Part shown: positions 1-9,819 of the stretch, piece after piece
How the letters are laid out: each line of letters starts with the position of its first letter
Position numbering within the stretch: the stretch's first letter is position 1
Assembly (NCBI GenBank): GCA_001642005.1
Contig: LWCA01000626.1
Location: forward strand, 1 to 21,695
DNA length: 21,695 bases
From: Intoshia linei
Lineage: Eukaryota; Orthonectida; Rhopaluridae
Reading direction: 5' to 3'
Position numbers and translations under genes: made by a program
Notes under the pieces: model-generated
Database searches by the model: none
What the model was told of the DNA's origin: nothing
The model's input: the letters and a program-made list of their open reading frames with translations, nothing else

Positions 1-714
1 GTAAGTGTAAAAACGATTTAGTAATTTTAATTCAAGACGATAAAACAAATAATTTAATTAAATAATCTATGGATTCTATCTATAGTGAACATATGTTTAC
101 TACAGTTAGAAATAAATTTATTTATTTTTTTGATTGATTTTAGTATATAAAATAATCTGATTTATTCGTGAAAAAATAAATTGTAAATTAACCGCATGAA
201 ATATTATTTATTGCTCATAAAACATCTTGTATACAAAATGTATAATGAAATAGTAAAAACTAATATTTTGATGTGATTCCGTCACTTCTTCAAAAATCAC
301 TAAATTTATTAATAATTTAACGAATATTAAACTTTTTACATTATTTCTATGAAAAATGTATAGTATGTTCCGTAATCGTATACGACACTAATTAGTAATT
401 AATATTAATAATAATAATTAATATTATTAAATTAAATTTTTTCTCGGCACCCCTAGAAAATGTCGCGAGACACTGTTTAAGAAACACTGATTTAAGACTT
501 ACTATAAAGTGGCCAGAAAAATACGTACTATTACTTTTAGTTTATTTGGAATAAATTTTAAGCCAAAAATTGTTATTCGTCATTAAAGATAAATAGTTTT
601 GGCTTTACATTTTACATAGTAATAATTTACGAATAACATGTTTAGTATATTAATAGTTATTACTGGTATTAATAAATGATATAATGTAGTAGGTATTTAT
701 TATATTTTATTTAG
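1..714 (+). other. Intron (3' part of the CEP131-like gene), opening on a splice donor
   Basis: The first six bases are GTAAGT, a strong splice donor, so the preceding exon of the same + strand gene probably ends just outside the window. The intron closes at a T-rich tract and TTTAG (710-714). Apart from an AT-rich simple stretch around 390-440 and the hAT-like remnant at 436-489, I see nothing in it. The link to the next exon is inference from splice signals only. Confidence 0.5.
436..489. mobile_element. hAT-type transposon end, single terminus
   Basis: Read on the - strand, this stretch begins CAGTGTTTCTTAAAC and runs into a CG-containing segment (GTCTCGCGACA) typical of the ends of non-autonomous hAT elements. 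No matching opposite terminus is seen within the window, so this is a truncated or solo end. No target duplication could be assigned. Confidence 0.4.
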
Positions 715-2691
715 AATAATTGCATTGAACTTGAATGGCAACTAAATAGATTGAAAATTCAATTAAGACAAAAGGTATGTAAAAGTTTTTAATGTGGTTT
801 TAAACTGAAACATAACATAGTGGAGGGGTCCTCATCCTCGTTTCGGAGGGAATCATTTTCCCACGACATTATAAAATAGTTACCTCGATGAAATGTAAGT
901 TTTTATGAATTAAATTTCATTTTTAACCCATATACTCCCAGTGTGACCATATGGTCACACAACATTAAATTTATAAAAACACGTATCAAATTGAAACAAA
1001 GTTAATTAAATATGAAAAATTAAATTAATTAGTATATTATATAACATTCGAGTATATTAGTTATGAGTTTTCACCGATTAGCCTCCTGTGTCACTGACAG
1101 TGGGCGAAAATGATTTTTCAAAGAAAAAAAATTCACTGAAAAAATTTTTTATATTTTTTGTTAAAGTTGTGATAACTGAATTTAATGAATACCATATGAT
1201 GAATTCATGTATTGGCTACAATTTGATGAAATAATTAGGTATATTGACATGCGGTTTTATATATACACGCTTTTATTTGCCTTATTCTCCTAATGTGAAC
1301 ATATGGAATGTGAAATAACTCCATAACTACAATTGGTAATTACCTAAAATTATATATGGTGAAAAATAGGCAAGTATGTATTAACTTCCCAAATTTTTGG
1401 AACAATTTGCCTGGGAGTATGTGGGTTAATATCATATTGTCAAATTTATAATAAATTGTAATGTTAACTATAAATTCTAACAGATTAAAAATTATTGAAA
1501 AACTTTCCCAAAATATATTTTTAAAATTCTAAGACTTTTTTAATTTCAAAAATAAAAGGGTCATTTAGGTTTTTAACCCTGAAGGCCTCAATTTCTAACA
1601 ATAGAATTGTCTAAAAAACATCACACCCGAAAAACTGCACCATTAATTGGGTTTATTTAAATTCTATGACACGTACGTTTTATTTAAATGGTAACACTAG
1701 TGGCGGATCTAGGATTTTCAGCCAGAGGGGCGAAATACTTATTAGGGGGCTAAACGCATATAATGTATTTAAATTGGAATTTTTATATTTTGTTTATTAA
1801 TTGTTTCTATCTATAATAATAATTTTTTTTCTATATAAGTAAAAGTGGATTTTGGAATGATGGATATTGAAAAAATTTAAAATTAAAGACATTTTTTCAT
1901 AATGACTGAAACTCCAAACGTATGGTAACATATACATAAAACGTAAATGAATGGGTCTTAGAAAATTTTTTTAATTTTTCACAATGTTAAATACACAAAT
2001 TAAAATATTTTAGGGCACATTTGTTACGCCAGGGGGCGGCTGTCCCCCTGCCCCACCTAGACCCGCTACTGGGTAACACACACATATAAAATGTAGATTA
2101 TACCTTCGATTTTGCTAAATACGTTAATTTTTAATAAATAAAATAATAAATTTTAATAAATAATATGAATATTTTTAATAAAGTAATTTTAATATAAAAA
2201 CTTTTATCAATTGTATAATTATTAATTTGACACCAAACTAAAAATTTTTATAACTTTTTTATAATAATTGGAACATGCCTTACATAAAGTTCAAACATTT
2301 ATTTATTTTAATTAATTTACTAAATATTTTTTAGGATGAAGAATTTGACGAACAAAAGGAATTATTGGAAAAATTGAAAAATGAACGTAATAATTTATCT
2401 GAAGTAGTAAGACAAGAATGGGCGGATCGTTTAATTTCATTGGAACATGAAATTGAAGAATTAAAATCTTCGAAATGTGAATTGATCGCCAAAATTAACC
2501 AAATGAAAATGAATTATGAAGCAAAAATTGAAAAAATTGAAAATGATCAAAATGTTGAAATTAGTGAAATTAATGACCGAGTTAAAGAAGGGATTATAGA
2601 AAAAAATATGGTGATTAAAAATATGAAGAATGAATATAATACCCTCTTGAAACGTACAGAATATTTTGAATCTTGCTCTTATAAAAATTAA
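715..2691 (+). CDS. 3' exons of a coiled-coil, centrosomal CEP131/AZI1-like protein (partial)
   Basis: Two exons, join(715-774, 2335-2691), both phase 0. The first is bounded by TTTAG and AAG|GTATGT and encodes 20 residues starting NNCIELEWQL. The second follows TTTTTTAG and encodes 118 residues ending CSYKN and TAA. The joined 138 residues are almost pure amphipathic coiled coil, rich in E, K, N and I. The order VRQEWADRLISLE, then EIEELKSS, then INDRVKEGIIEKN resembles my recollection of the C-terminal coiled coil of the centriolar-satellite/ciliary protein CEP131 (AZI1; Drosophila dilatory). That identification is by eye and tentative; other long coiled-coil proteins are possible. The 5' part lies outside the window. 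The intron between the exons (775-2334) hosts at least three repeats, and an AATAAA lies 29 nt after the stop. Confidence 0.6.
927..1425. mobile_element. piggyBac-like MITE with TTAA target duplication
   Basis: A 499-bp element flanked by TTAA on both sides (923-926 and 1426-1429). The left end reads CCCATATACTCCCAG and the right end, reverse-complemented, CCCACATACTCCCAG: 15 bp with one mismatch, beginning with CCC as piggyBac superfamily ends do. Just inside the left end is a perfect 20-bp palindrome (941-960, GTGTGACCATATGGTCACAC). A related partial motif (AATGTGAACATATGG) recurs near 1291-1305. No transposase ORF is present, so this is non-autonomous. It sits in an intron. Confidence 0.75.
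1440..1690 (+). repeat. 134-bp-period interspersed repeat, copy 1
   Basis: Two degenerate units are recognised by the anchor TTCTA(A/T)G at 1528 and 1662, exactly 134 bp apart. Each is followed by an A-rich stretch and, in the first, the family phrase GGGTCATTTAGGTTTTTAACCCTGAAGG. The edges are approximate. It ends where the hAT MITE begins. Confidence 0.55.
1698..2071. mobile_element. hAT MITE with 8-bp target-site duplication
   Basis: A 374-bp element with terminal inverted repeats TAGTGGCGGATCTAGG (left) and CAGTAGCGGGTCTAGG (right end, reverse complement). It is flanked by a perfect 8-bp direct repeat GGTAACAC (1690-1697 and 2072-2079), the target-duplication length of hAT transposons. 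The interior is AT-rich with no transposase coding, so it was mobilised in trans. It lies in the intron of the coiled-coil gene. Confidence 0.8.
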
Positions 2692-2719
2692 TAAATTAAA
2701 AAATGTTATTTTTATTTTT

Positions 2720-2725
2720 AATAAA
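2720..2725 (+). promoter_or_regulatory. Polyadenylation signal AATAAA
   Basis: A canonical AATAAA lies 29 nt after the TAA stop of the CEP131-like gene and is a good candidate for its 3' end signal. Many AATAAA hexamers occur by chance in this AT-rich DNA; position is the main support. Confidence 0.45.
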
Positions 2726-2730
2726 ATTAT

Positions 2731-3897
2731 ATTTCTAAAGAAAACTATAGGTTCATAATGACGACCCTAGATTAACTTGTCAAGACTTCTAATTTTTTTC
2801 AATTTTGTATTTCCTTCGATTCAAATATTTTATTTTTTTTTACATAAGCCTTATACATTATTTGAAAATTAAACTCTGTACCTCAAAAGCTCTTAAATAC
2901 ACAAATGTACAGTTGTGAATAAACTTTTAATAGATTGATGGAATTAGTTATTTAATTTTTTTAATGTTTTTTTCATTTAGTAATGAATTTTGAAATTTAC
3001 CAATATCATTCAATGAAATGTTATATAATCAAATTTACAAGTTAATAAAATTAAGACTAAAAAATTTAGGTTAGCAATTAAAAAATTGAATATTAAATTA
3101 TAAAACGTACAAAATCATGTATAAATTCAATCGTTTTAATCTAGGTTTTAAAATTAAAGTGAAACGTGTTAGTATTCCAGTTAATTTTAAATTTTTGAAA
3201 ATTTATTATTTTGAGATATTTAATTTAAGCTGCTAGTGGAATTGAAAATGGAAAATTACTCTACTGAAAATGTATTTATAATATTTAATTTTATTGTCAT
3301 ACATGTAGTTTTTGGTGTATACAAAAATTTAGGAAAAATCAAAGGAAAGTATAATTATTGATCAATTTAATCAAAAATGTAATACTCGATGCTTTTCAGG
3401 TTTGTATATTTATTAAATTTTATTTTTACCCAAACTTGAATCATTTTTATATTTTTTTGTATAATTCAATTTCAGGTGATTTCTTTTACAAAAATTGAAT
3501 TTATTTTTTATAATTATGTATATATTTTACTTTTGAAACTACTGTATTGAATTGAGAGCAACATTACAACGCACAACATAAGTAAAGTTTGTAAAACCAG
3601 TTGTCTTCAAGAACGTTGTGTAGTCTGTGTTTAAAAGTTAATTTTTTCATATTTGTAATTTTTTTATATTTAAGTGCATTTTTAATTTTATTTTCCATTG
3701 ATCGCACCGTCCATAAATTTTGTGTTAAAATTTTTAATCCATTTTTAAATTGACTTTAGAATTTATACTTGAAATATACTATTGGTAAATTTAATTTTTG
3801 AATAACTAAAAATTTTTTGAAATCCTTCCAGCTATTTGAGTGAAAAAATGTAAGTTTATCAAATCAGATGGCGTTACGTTAGAAAATATTGTTTGAT
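2731..3897. other. Intergenic region with no recognisable gene
   Basis: AT-rich sequence between the polyadenylation signal of the upstream gene and the proposed first coding exon of the next. No long ORF, transposon ends or RNA gene are visible. It presumably holds the promoter and 5' untranslated region of the downstream gene. A possible small non-coding exon (acceptor TTCCAG at about 3826-3831, donor AAT|GTAAGT at about 3849) was seen but is not supported further. Confidence 0.4.
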
Positions 3898-5093
3898 ATG
3901 AGCAATGTACATTGTACAAGTCAGTTCATCTTAACCAAAAACAAAAATTTGATTAATGGTTAATCTGTTCCATAGGGTTGAAATTGGTAAATAAATATTT
4001 TAATGTATACTAGAGCCGACATTAATACAAGAATCGAATATTACTTCAAGAAAAAAATCAAACGATTTCACAAATAATTTACAAACATTGAATGATATAC
4101 AAGATTCAAAAACATTTGAAAATGACACGAATTCAATGACAATCTTTAAAAATATAGATATAGAAGATGTAATTTTAATTTTAATAATAATATTTTAATA
4201 CTTACATTATTGTTAATAGTTTGACTGTTACGTACTTCATACGAATATTAGCTAGGCATGCCAAGGACGGAATTTTTAATTATAGAACCGATTTTTTTCA
4301 TTGATGATGAACTATGTGTATAATAGGGTATCCACTTTTGAATTTTTTTTATTAGAAAATCATTTTGCATATGGATTTATCATGCTTTGTGGATATTTAA
4401 ATTTTTTTTTCTAGCTCATTTATTTTGGTTTTTAAAAATGTTTGAATTCCTCATTATTAACCACAAAAATATTCATAAAAGTTATTATAAATCGTTAAAC
4501 ATACAATTTTAGTTATTATACTTAATATAAGTTGGGTAATGTATATTAAGTTACATAAGGTTATAGATGTATATGTTTGTTTTCAATTATGAGGTTGATG
4601 ATTTGTGAATAGATATCACACTTTTCAAAGTAATGAACAATGTCATAAGAACCATATCAATGACATATTAATTAACTGCAAAATTCAAACTCAGTATTTT
4701 TAAGTATTTACATCATAATTAATTAATTATATAACGTATATATTTATAACATTATAATATTTTGTTATATTTATATATCTATATATTTCTTTCTAAAATT
4801 GAAGTAACCAGCATTGACTGAATCATACATGTATAAATTTTTACTATTAAGATATCCAGGAGGTATAAATGATTATTTAGTTTAATTTTAGTTGCTAAAA
4901 GAAAGAAATAAATGGAGAGAGAAATGCTTAAAATTGACTAAATTTTTAGAGAAAACTAATTATACTTTTGATAAAAAAATATCCATGTTGGAATTTCGGT
5001 AATTATAATAAAGATTTCTAAGTTTAGAACTTTAAGTTAGGTTTAAGTTAGAAGTTAAGTTCAAAACCTATCGTAATTTTGAATTTATTATAT

Positions 5094-5128
<35 letters not shown>

Positions 5129-8100
5129 ACTATAATATAATATGTTGTTGTATTATTAAAAATATATATTATATACAATTTAAAAGGGTGAATACCATGG
5201 GTATTCCTTTTACATCCCTTTTTTTAAATTTTAGAATTTTAATGACGTATATAGCAGATTATGTGTATTTTTGAAAAAATATGAATCCGATGAACTAAGT
5301 TTGTCATTTTCAATTTTTATTTTAATCGAAATATTTGAAAAATATTGGTTAATAATATATTAAACATTATTTTTCATCGGGAATGCGTACATTTCTCGAG
5401 TTGAACTTTTGTATTTATATCAACTGGAATAAGCTCTATCAGAATAATTTTTTTTTTAATTTTCGGACCGTTTATTATTTCACATATTTTGTTTTAATAA
5501 AATATTTCGGAAAAAAAATATATGAATACTAAAATGCTTTTTTGACCGTGAAGTCGTCCACTTATTCGTATTGAAATTTTTTGTGTGTGTTAACAGGATA
5601 CAACTGTACCACCTGTAAATTTATGATAGTGTTTATGATTTTCAAATCCGTACCAGCGTATATATTTTTTTAAATTCCTCAATTCGTTTGATTTTCAAAA
5701 AAAACAAACAATTTGGGTTTTTGACCAGTTAGATGTGAGTTTGGGAAGTTGAAATTTATTTTGCGAACACCCCCGGAAAAAAACTGTATTTGAAATGTGG
5801 AGTTTATAAAATTTTAAGAAGGGTAGTTATTTAAATAAAGTGGAACACACACACACAAAACAAAATCGCGTATCACATTATATAAGTAAGGATGACAAAA
5901 TATGTTTTCGACACGCATATTATTAAGATCTAAATATTTTTTTTAATATTGAAATTTACAAGTGATTAAATCTGATTTCTTTTGATTTTTTATTGTTTAG
6001 ATTATAGTTTTTTCTATTGTTTTAGCATCTTTAATTGATTTACCCCGTTTGATTGTATATTATTTTTAAATTAATTAATAGCGCATTTATTTTGGGTTTT
6101 AAAGACGTTTGAATTCCTTATAATTTAAATTCAAATTTTTCATCGCAATATGGCAGTTGTATCCAAAATCGTGACGAGAGAAATTATATTGATAGGTTTT
6201 ATTAAGTACTAGCTTGTCTGTTTGGTACTTACTGCAAACTGTACGTATCTCTACCGAGGGCGGATGTTTTTATTACTGTTCTGCAATTTTATCCGTTCCA
6301 CAATCAAAATAAGTACCTTTGGATGGTGCAAATCGTAATTCGGACCGTATTGCAGAAATTTAGTTTGTATAAATATTTTTTGACAGTTGGCGACATCTAT
6401 TATATTATCTATTCTTTTGTTGGAATGATTTGGGACATCTCATATATAAATTTATATACAGTGGTCGCTCCTTAAATTGAAAAGTATCTAAATACACTCA
6501 GCGATCACTTTACATGGTAAGAATATACATTCCCGCTCTTGAACATGAACACAATTTATTGTGATTTTTCTCATAAATTTGTTGTAATTTAATTAACTTT
6601 CTATATAATTTAAAAAATTTATAAGAAAATGTGAATTCTTCAATTTGAACAATTCATTTATTTCAAAATTTTGATTTTTCTCATAAATTACACAATAAAT
6701 ATAGTATGAAATAATTAACTACAGTGTTCAATCTCTAAATCTTGAACACCATCCATTTTTTTGCAGTTAGTGTTCAATTTAGAGAGCGATCACTGTATAC
6801 TCATAAATTTACTGAACGGTATGTAGCTAACAGACTACCTATTGCACATGTATATTGTAGAGTTTACATAAATCTTACTTATGAATACAATGTAATTCTA
6901 ATCATTATAACCAAACCATTATAATGGATGGAAATTTCGTGTTAAATGGTTGCGGCATTGTCAAATTGTAAACTTAATTGGACTTCATGTTGCATATATG
7001 CTTACATATATTGCATATAATATGCATAATGTCTAAACCAGTGTTTCTCAACCTTTTTTACTGCTCGGAACCCTTATGAAATTTCAAAAAATCGCGGTAC
7101 CTAAAAGCATGATCAAAAATTTTTCATCGCATGAAACAATATGATTTTTAATTAAAAAATTAATAACACACGGAATTTAGCCGGTAAAACCAGTTGCCTC
7201 CCTCACACAATGAAGAAGCATCCAGGCCCGTGAGAGATAACTTTTTAGTTAAATATCATTATAAAGAGGTAAGTAACTTATTTAAACCCCTGAGTTCCGC
7301 GGAAATCAGGGTTGAGAACCACTTTTCTAAACTTTTATTCGTGTGCCCAATAAGAGTATATTTAGTAAGAGTTTACCAATAAGTTTAATGTTTGTACGGT
7401 AGTGTTTTCAAATGATATTCCTTCATTATAAATTGGGCAATGATAAACTGGTGTATAAACTTTTTTACTTTTTTTATATAGAGTCACTTAGAGTTTTATC
7501 AAAAGTCATTTGCCATATAAGGTTGATAAAATGGTCGCTTTCTTCAATGTTTTCTCAAACTTTTTAACTAAAATATTTGTCAAATTAAATACGTTCTTTA
7601 GAATTTTGGTAATTTGAATTTTAACTTATATTTAATTCTCGGTAAAATTTTGTGGACAAATTGGAATATTTGATTTTAAAAATTATACAAACGAATATAG
7701 AAACTATAGTTCTGCACCCGTGTCCGAACCAAAATCTGAAGTGCGTGATTAAATAATGTTGCAGAGTTTTTCGTGTTTTTGATTTTCGTGTCTACTTGTA
7801 TTTTAAGTGAATATTATTGAACAATTACATAATTATAAACGTCCGCCCTGGTATAAGTAAAACTATAAAATGTATATTGTTTGTAAGCAGTGCAAAACAT
7901 GCAAGCTAGTGAAATTATATCTAAAAATATGAAATTAAATCATTTTCACACAGATACAAACAAAAATTAAAGCAATATAGAGAGTTTAGCTGGATAAAAG
8001 AAAAATTAATAAAAGACGAAATTATAGACAAATATTTTGGAAACACAAAAAACCTTAAAAGCACCACATATTCTCAAAATAACACATTCCTCGACCAAAA

Positions 8101-8613
8101 GGTTGTTAATTGCAAGTTGATAATAGCTAGTTTAAGTTTAAATATGATAATTAACATTATAAAGATTTTTATTAAATATATTTTTGGATAAGTACTTACT
8201 AGAGTTCTACAACAAGATTTTAATAACGATTTGAAGTTCGTATTCATATCGTGTTTTGACCGACAATTTTAGCTTGGATCGTATTTAAAAACACTATTCG
8301 TGTAGTAGCCAGTATCTATCGTCCATGATTTTGTTTGGCATCAACCTGGAGTTAACGATATGCAATTTTACTACGAAATTAATATAATTAATTGTATATG
8401 ATCATATTATAAGGCGTTTCTACCATGTAACTAATATCTCATTTCGGGATTATCGAGAAAAATAACACTCAGAAAACATTTTTTATGGGTCAAACCATAT
8501 AATAACTTAATGATACTATTTAGATTCAACAATTTAATCAATTGAAAAAAATAAAGAGCTTACATTATAAAGAAGAATTTGAAATCATAAAATGTTTTAT
8601 ATATGAACTATAA
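3898..8613 (+). CDS. Small coiled-coil protein of unknown function, five proposed exons
   Basis: Proposed join(3898-3919, 4014-4168, 4892-4998, 7954-8101, 8524-8613), 173 residues plus TAA. Exon ends fall in phases 1, 0, 2 and 0, and each matches the next exon start, so one frame stays open throughout; introns are GT...AG. The first exon (MSNVHCT, donor GTCAGT) is the weakest call. Exon 2 gives a polar, N/D/T-rich stretch beginning PTLIQESNIT. Exon 3 begins LLKERNKWRE and exon 4 YKQKLKQYREF; both are charged and helical, likely coiled coil. The last exon begins IQQFNQLKKIKSL and ends with TAA at 8611-8613. I do not recognise the family. No signal peptide or membrane segment is seen. The 2955-nt intron 4999-7953 is swollen by repeats and MITEs. 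Confidence 0.45.
4413..4454 (+). repeat. Short dispersed repeat, first copy (second at 6080-6120)
   Basis: About 41 bp beginning AGCTCATTTATTTTGG and ending TTTGAATTCCTCA closely match 6080-6120 (AGCGCATTTATTTTGGG ... TTTGAATTCCTTA) in the same orientation, with only a few differences. Both lie in introns of the small coiled-coil gene, so they may be fragments of an older repeat. Confidence 0.45.
5096..5127 (+). repeat. Trinucleotide microsatellite (TAA)n
   Basis: About ten perfect TAA units in a row within an intron. Length is likely polymorphic. No function is suggested. Confidence 0.9.
5216..5872 (+). repeat. 134-bp-period interspersed repeat, copy 2 (head and tail modules)
   Basis: Contains the family head module: TTGAAAAATATTGGTT, then GGGAATGCGTA, then TATCAACTGGAATAAG with CTCTATCAGAATAAT at 5418-5448, then TTTTTGACCGTGAAGTCGTC at 5542. 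Degenerate tandem units follow, with anchors about 137 bp apart (5675 and 5812). It ends GTGGAACACACACACAC...AAAATCGCG, the same terminus seen inverted at 17553-17587. It shares no coding frame with the other copies. It lies in the large intron of the small coiled-coil gene. Confidence 0.65.
6459..6795. mobile_element. Tc1/mariner-type MITE
   Basis: A 337-bp element flanked by TA on both sides (6457-6458 and 6796-6797). Ends are CAGTGGTCGCTCCTTAAATT (left) and, reverse-complemented, CAGTGATCGCTCTCTAAATT (right), about 17 of 20 identical. Related phrases recur inside (CAGCGATCACT near 6499; TTGAACAC near 6741). There is no transposase. The CAGTG start resembles the ends of the Tc1 element at 9820 but the rest differs, so a different transposase probably mobilised it. 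Confidence 0.75.
7039..7324. mobile_element. hAT MITE
   Basis: A 286-bp element with ends CAGTGTTTCTCAACC (left) and AAGTGGTTCTCAACC (right, reverse complement). It is flanked by near-identical 8-mers GTCTAAAC (7031-7038) and TTCTAAAC (7325-7332), which fits a decayed hAT 8-bp target duplication. The interior includes ACTGCTCGGAACCC and CCTGAGTTCCGCGG, typical of non-autonomous hAT elements. The short ORF crossing it (7194-7382) is not a gene. Confidence 0.75.
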
Positions 8614-8720
8614 ATGGATGAAATGACTTAATCAATTATTAATTTTATTTTAAAATTTGGATATTATAAAATTAATTAAAATTATTATATTATGAAGAAG
8701 AACTTAAAAAAATCGAGTGA

Positions 8721-8743
8721 TATAGTGTAAATTTTACACTATA
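8721..8743. repeat. Perfect 11-bp inverted repeat around one base
   Basis: TATAGTGTAAA, a single T, then TTTACACTATA. It lies about 110 bp after the stop of the small coiled-coil gene. It could fold as a hairpin in RNA only with a distorted tip; it may be chance in AT-rich DNA or a remnant of a transposon end. Confidence 0.6.
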
Positions 8744-8814
8744 AAACAAAGAAACTGAGATTCTGTTTAGTAATATGGAAAGAGTAATTTGGTGTGTTGG
8801 CCATGAATATATGT

Positions 8815-9050
8815 TTTTTTAAATTTTATGCATGATTTTATTTAAAAGAAAAAAGGGGAAATTGAGTTTTCAACTCTGAAAGACTCAATTTCGGGAAATG
8901 AAATTTTGACACTTCATTATTCTTGCAAACCGTATTATAAAACTACTTGAAAAAAATGTATTAAATTTGGATTTTTTTTAATTCTATGGTTGTCAATTTT
9001 TCAATAAAACGGTAAAAGACACTAACATAAACACACTTACAGACTTTCAA
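8815..9050 (+). repeat. 134-bp-period interspersed repeat, copy 3 (tail fragment)
   Basis: Carries family phrases in the same order as copies 1 and 5: AAAAGGGGAAATTGAG, then CTCTGAAAGACTCAATTTC, then TTTAATTCTATGG at about 8979, and a terminal CA-rich segment (AACACACTTACAGAC). Spacing between anchors is less regular here, about 158 bp, suggesting a small insertion. It lies between genes, next to copy 4. Confidence 0.45.
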
Positions 9051-9317
9051 TTTTGATAGTAGGTGAAGTCTCGAGTAAATACAATATCATGTAATATAAA
9101 CATTATTTATAATCAACATATTTAATACCAAACTGTCAAAATAAATTTTTTATAATAAATTAAAATTAAATAAATTCAGAATATTTTTTAAGATTTTTTT
9201 AACAAAAGCCTAAAAATTAAAATAAAACATACTGAAAATTCCCCTTCAAAGTTGTTAGTAAAATATAAATTTGATATCTAATAATATATTCACGTCTAGA
9301 CATATTTTGATTATAAA

Positions 9318-9725
9318 AGTGCTTTTTTGACCGTGAAGACGTCACTTTGTCAGATAAAAAAATTTTGAGTGTTTTCGAAAATAATTGGGTGAAAATTAAT
9401 TTTTTTTTTTTAATTCTAGGACTATTTTGATTTTTTAAAAAAACGGTAATTTTGGGTTTTGGCCTTAAAAATATACGTTTTTGATATTAAAATTTATTAT
9501 AATGTTTATGATTTTAAAATCTGTATCAAAGTGTATATTTTTTTAAATTCTGGGCCTCGTTTGATTTTTAAAAAAAAGACAATTAAGGTTTTGACCTAGA
9601 AGATGTAAGTTTCTGAGATTGAAATGTATCATACTTTCTCCCTGTAAAAACCTGACTTAGAATTTGTGTTTTTAAAATTCTAGAACTCTTCTTTAGTCAA
9701 ATAAACATCAGACATAGACAGACAG
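9318..9725 (+). repeat. 134-bp-period interspersed repeat, copy 4
   Basis: Starts in the shared phrase GCTTTTTTGACCGTGAAG. Anchor heptamers TTCTAGG (9414), TTCTGGG (9548) and TTCTAGA (9678) are 134 and 130 bp apart. It ends in a CAGACA-rich segment (CAGACATAGACAGACAGACA), like copy 5. It is intergenic, upstream of the Tc1 element. Confidence 0.65.
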
Positions 9726-9819
9726 ACAATTAATAATGAATAACAAATTAAGATGCATAACATATATTGCATGTACCACTGCACAATAGTTCAAATATAG
9801 ATAAAGACAAGTGTATATA

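Noticed and set aside
3832-3849. Tiny exon between TTCCAG and GTAAGT
   Set aside because: It cannot provide a start codon or a matching phase for the exon at 4014; at most a non-coding 5' exon.
5849-5860. CA dinucleotide run as an independent microsatellite
   Set aside because: It is the terminal part of repeat copy 2 and is found inverted at the end of copy 6.
6742-6924. Short + strand ORF
   Set aside because: It starts inside the Tc1-type MITE and runs over its right end; no splice logic or protein family supports it.
7194-7382. Short + strand ORF starting PPSHNEEASRP
   Set aside because: It lies mainly within the hAT MITE 7039-7324 and crosses its edge into flanking DNA.
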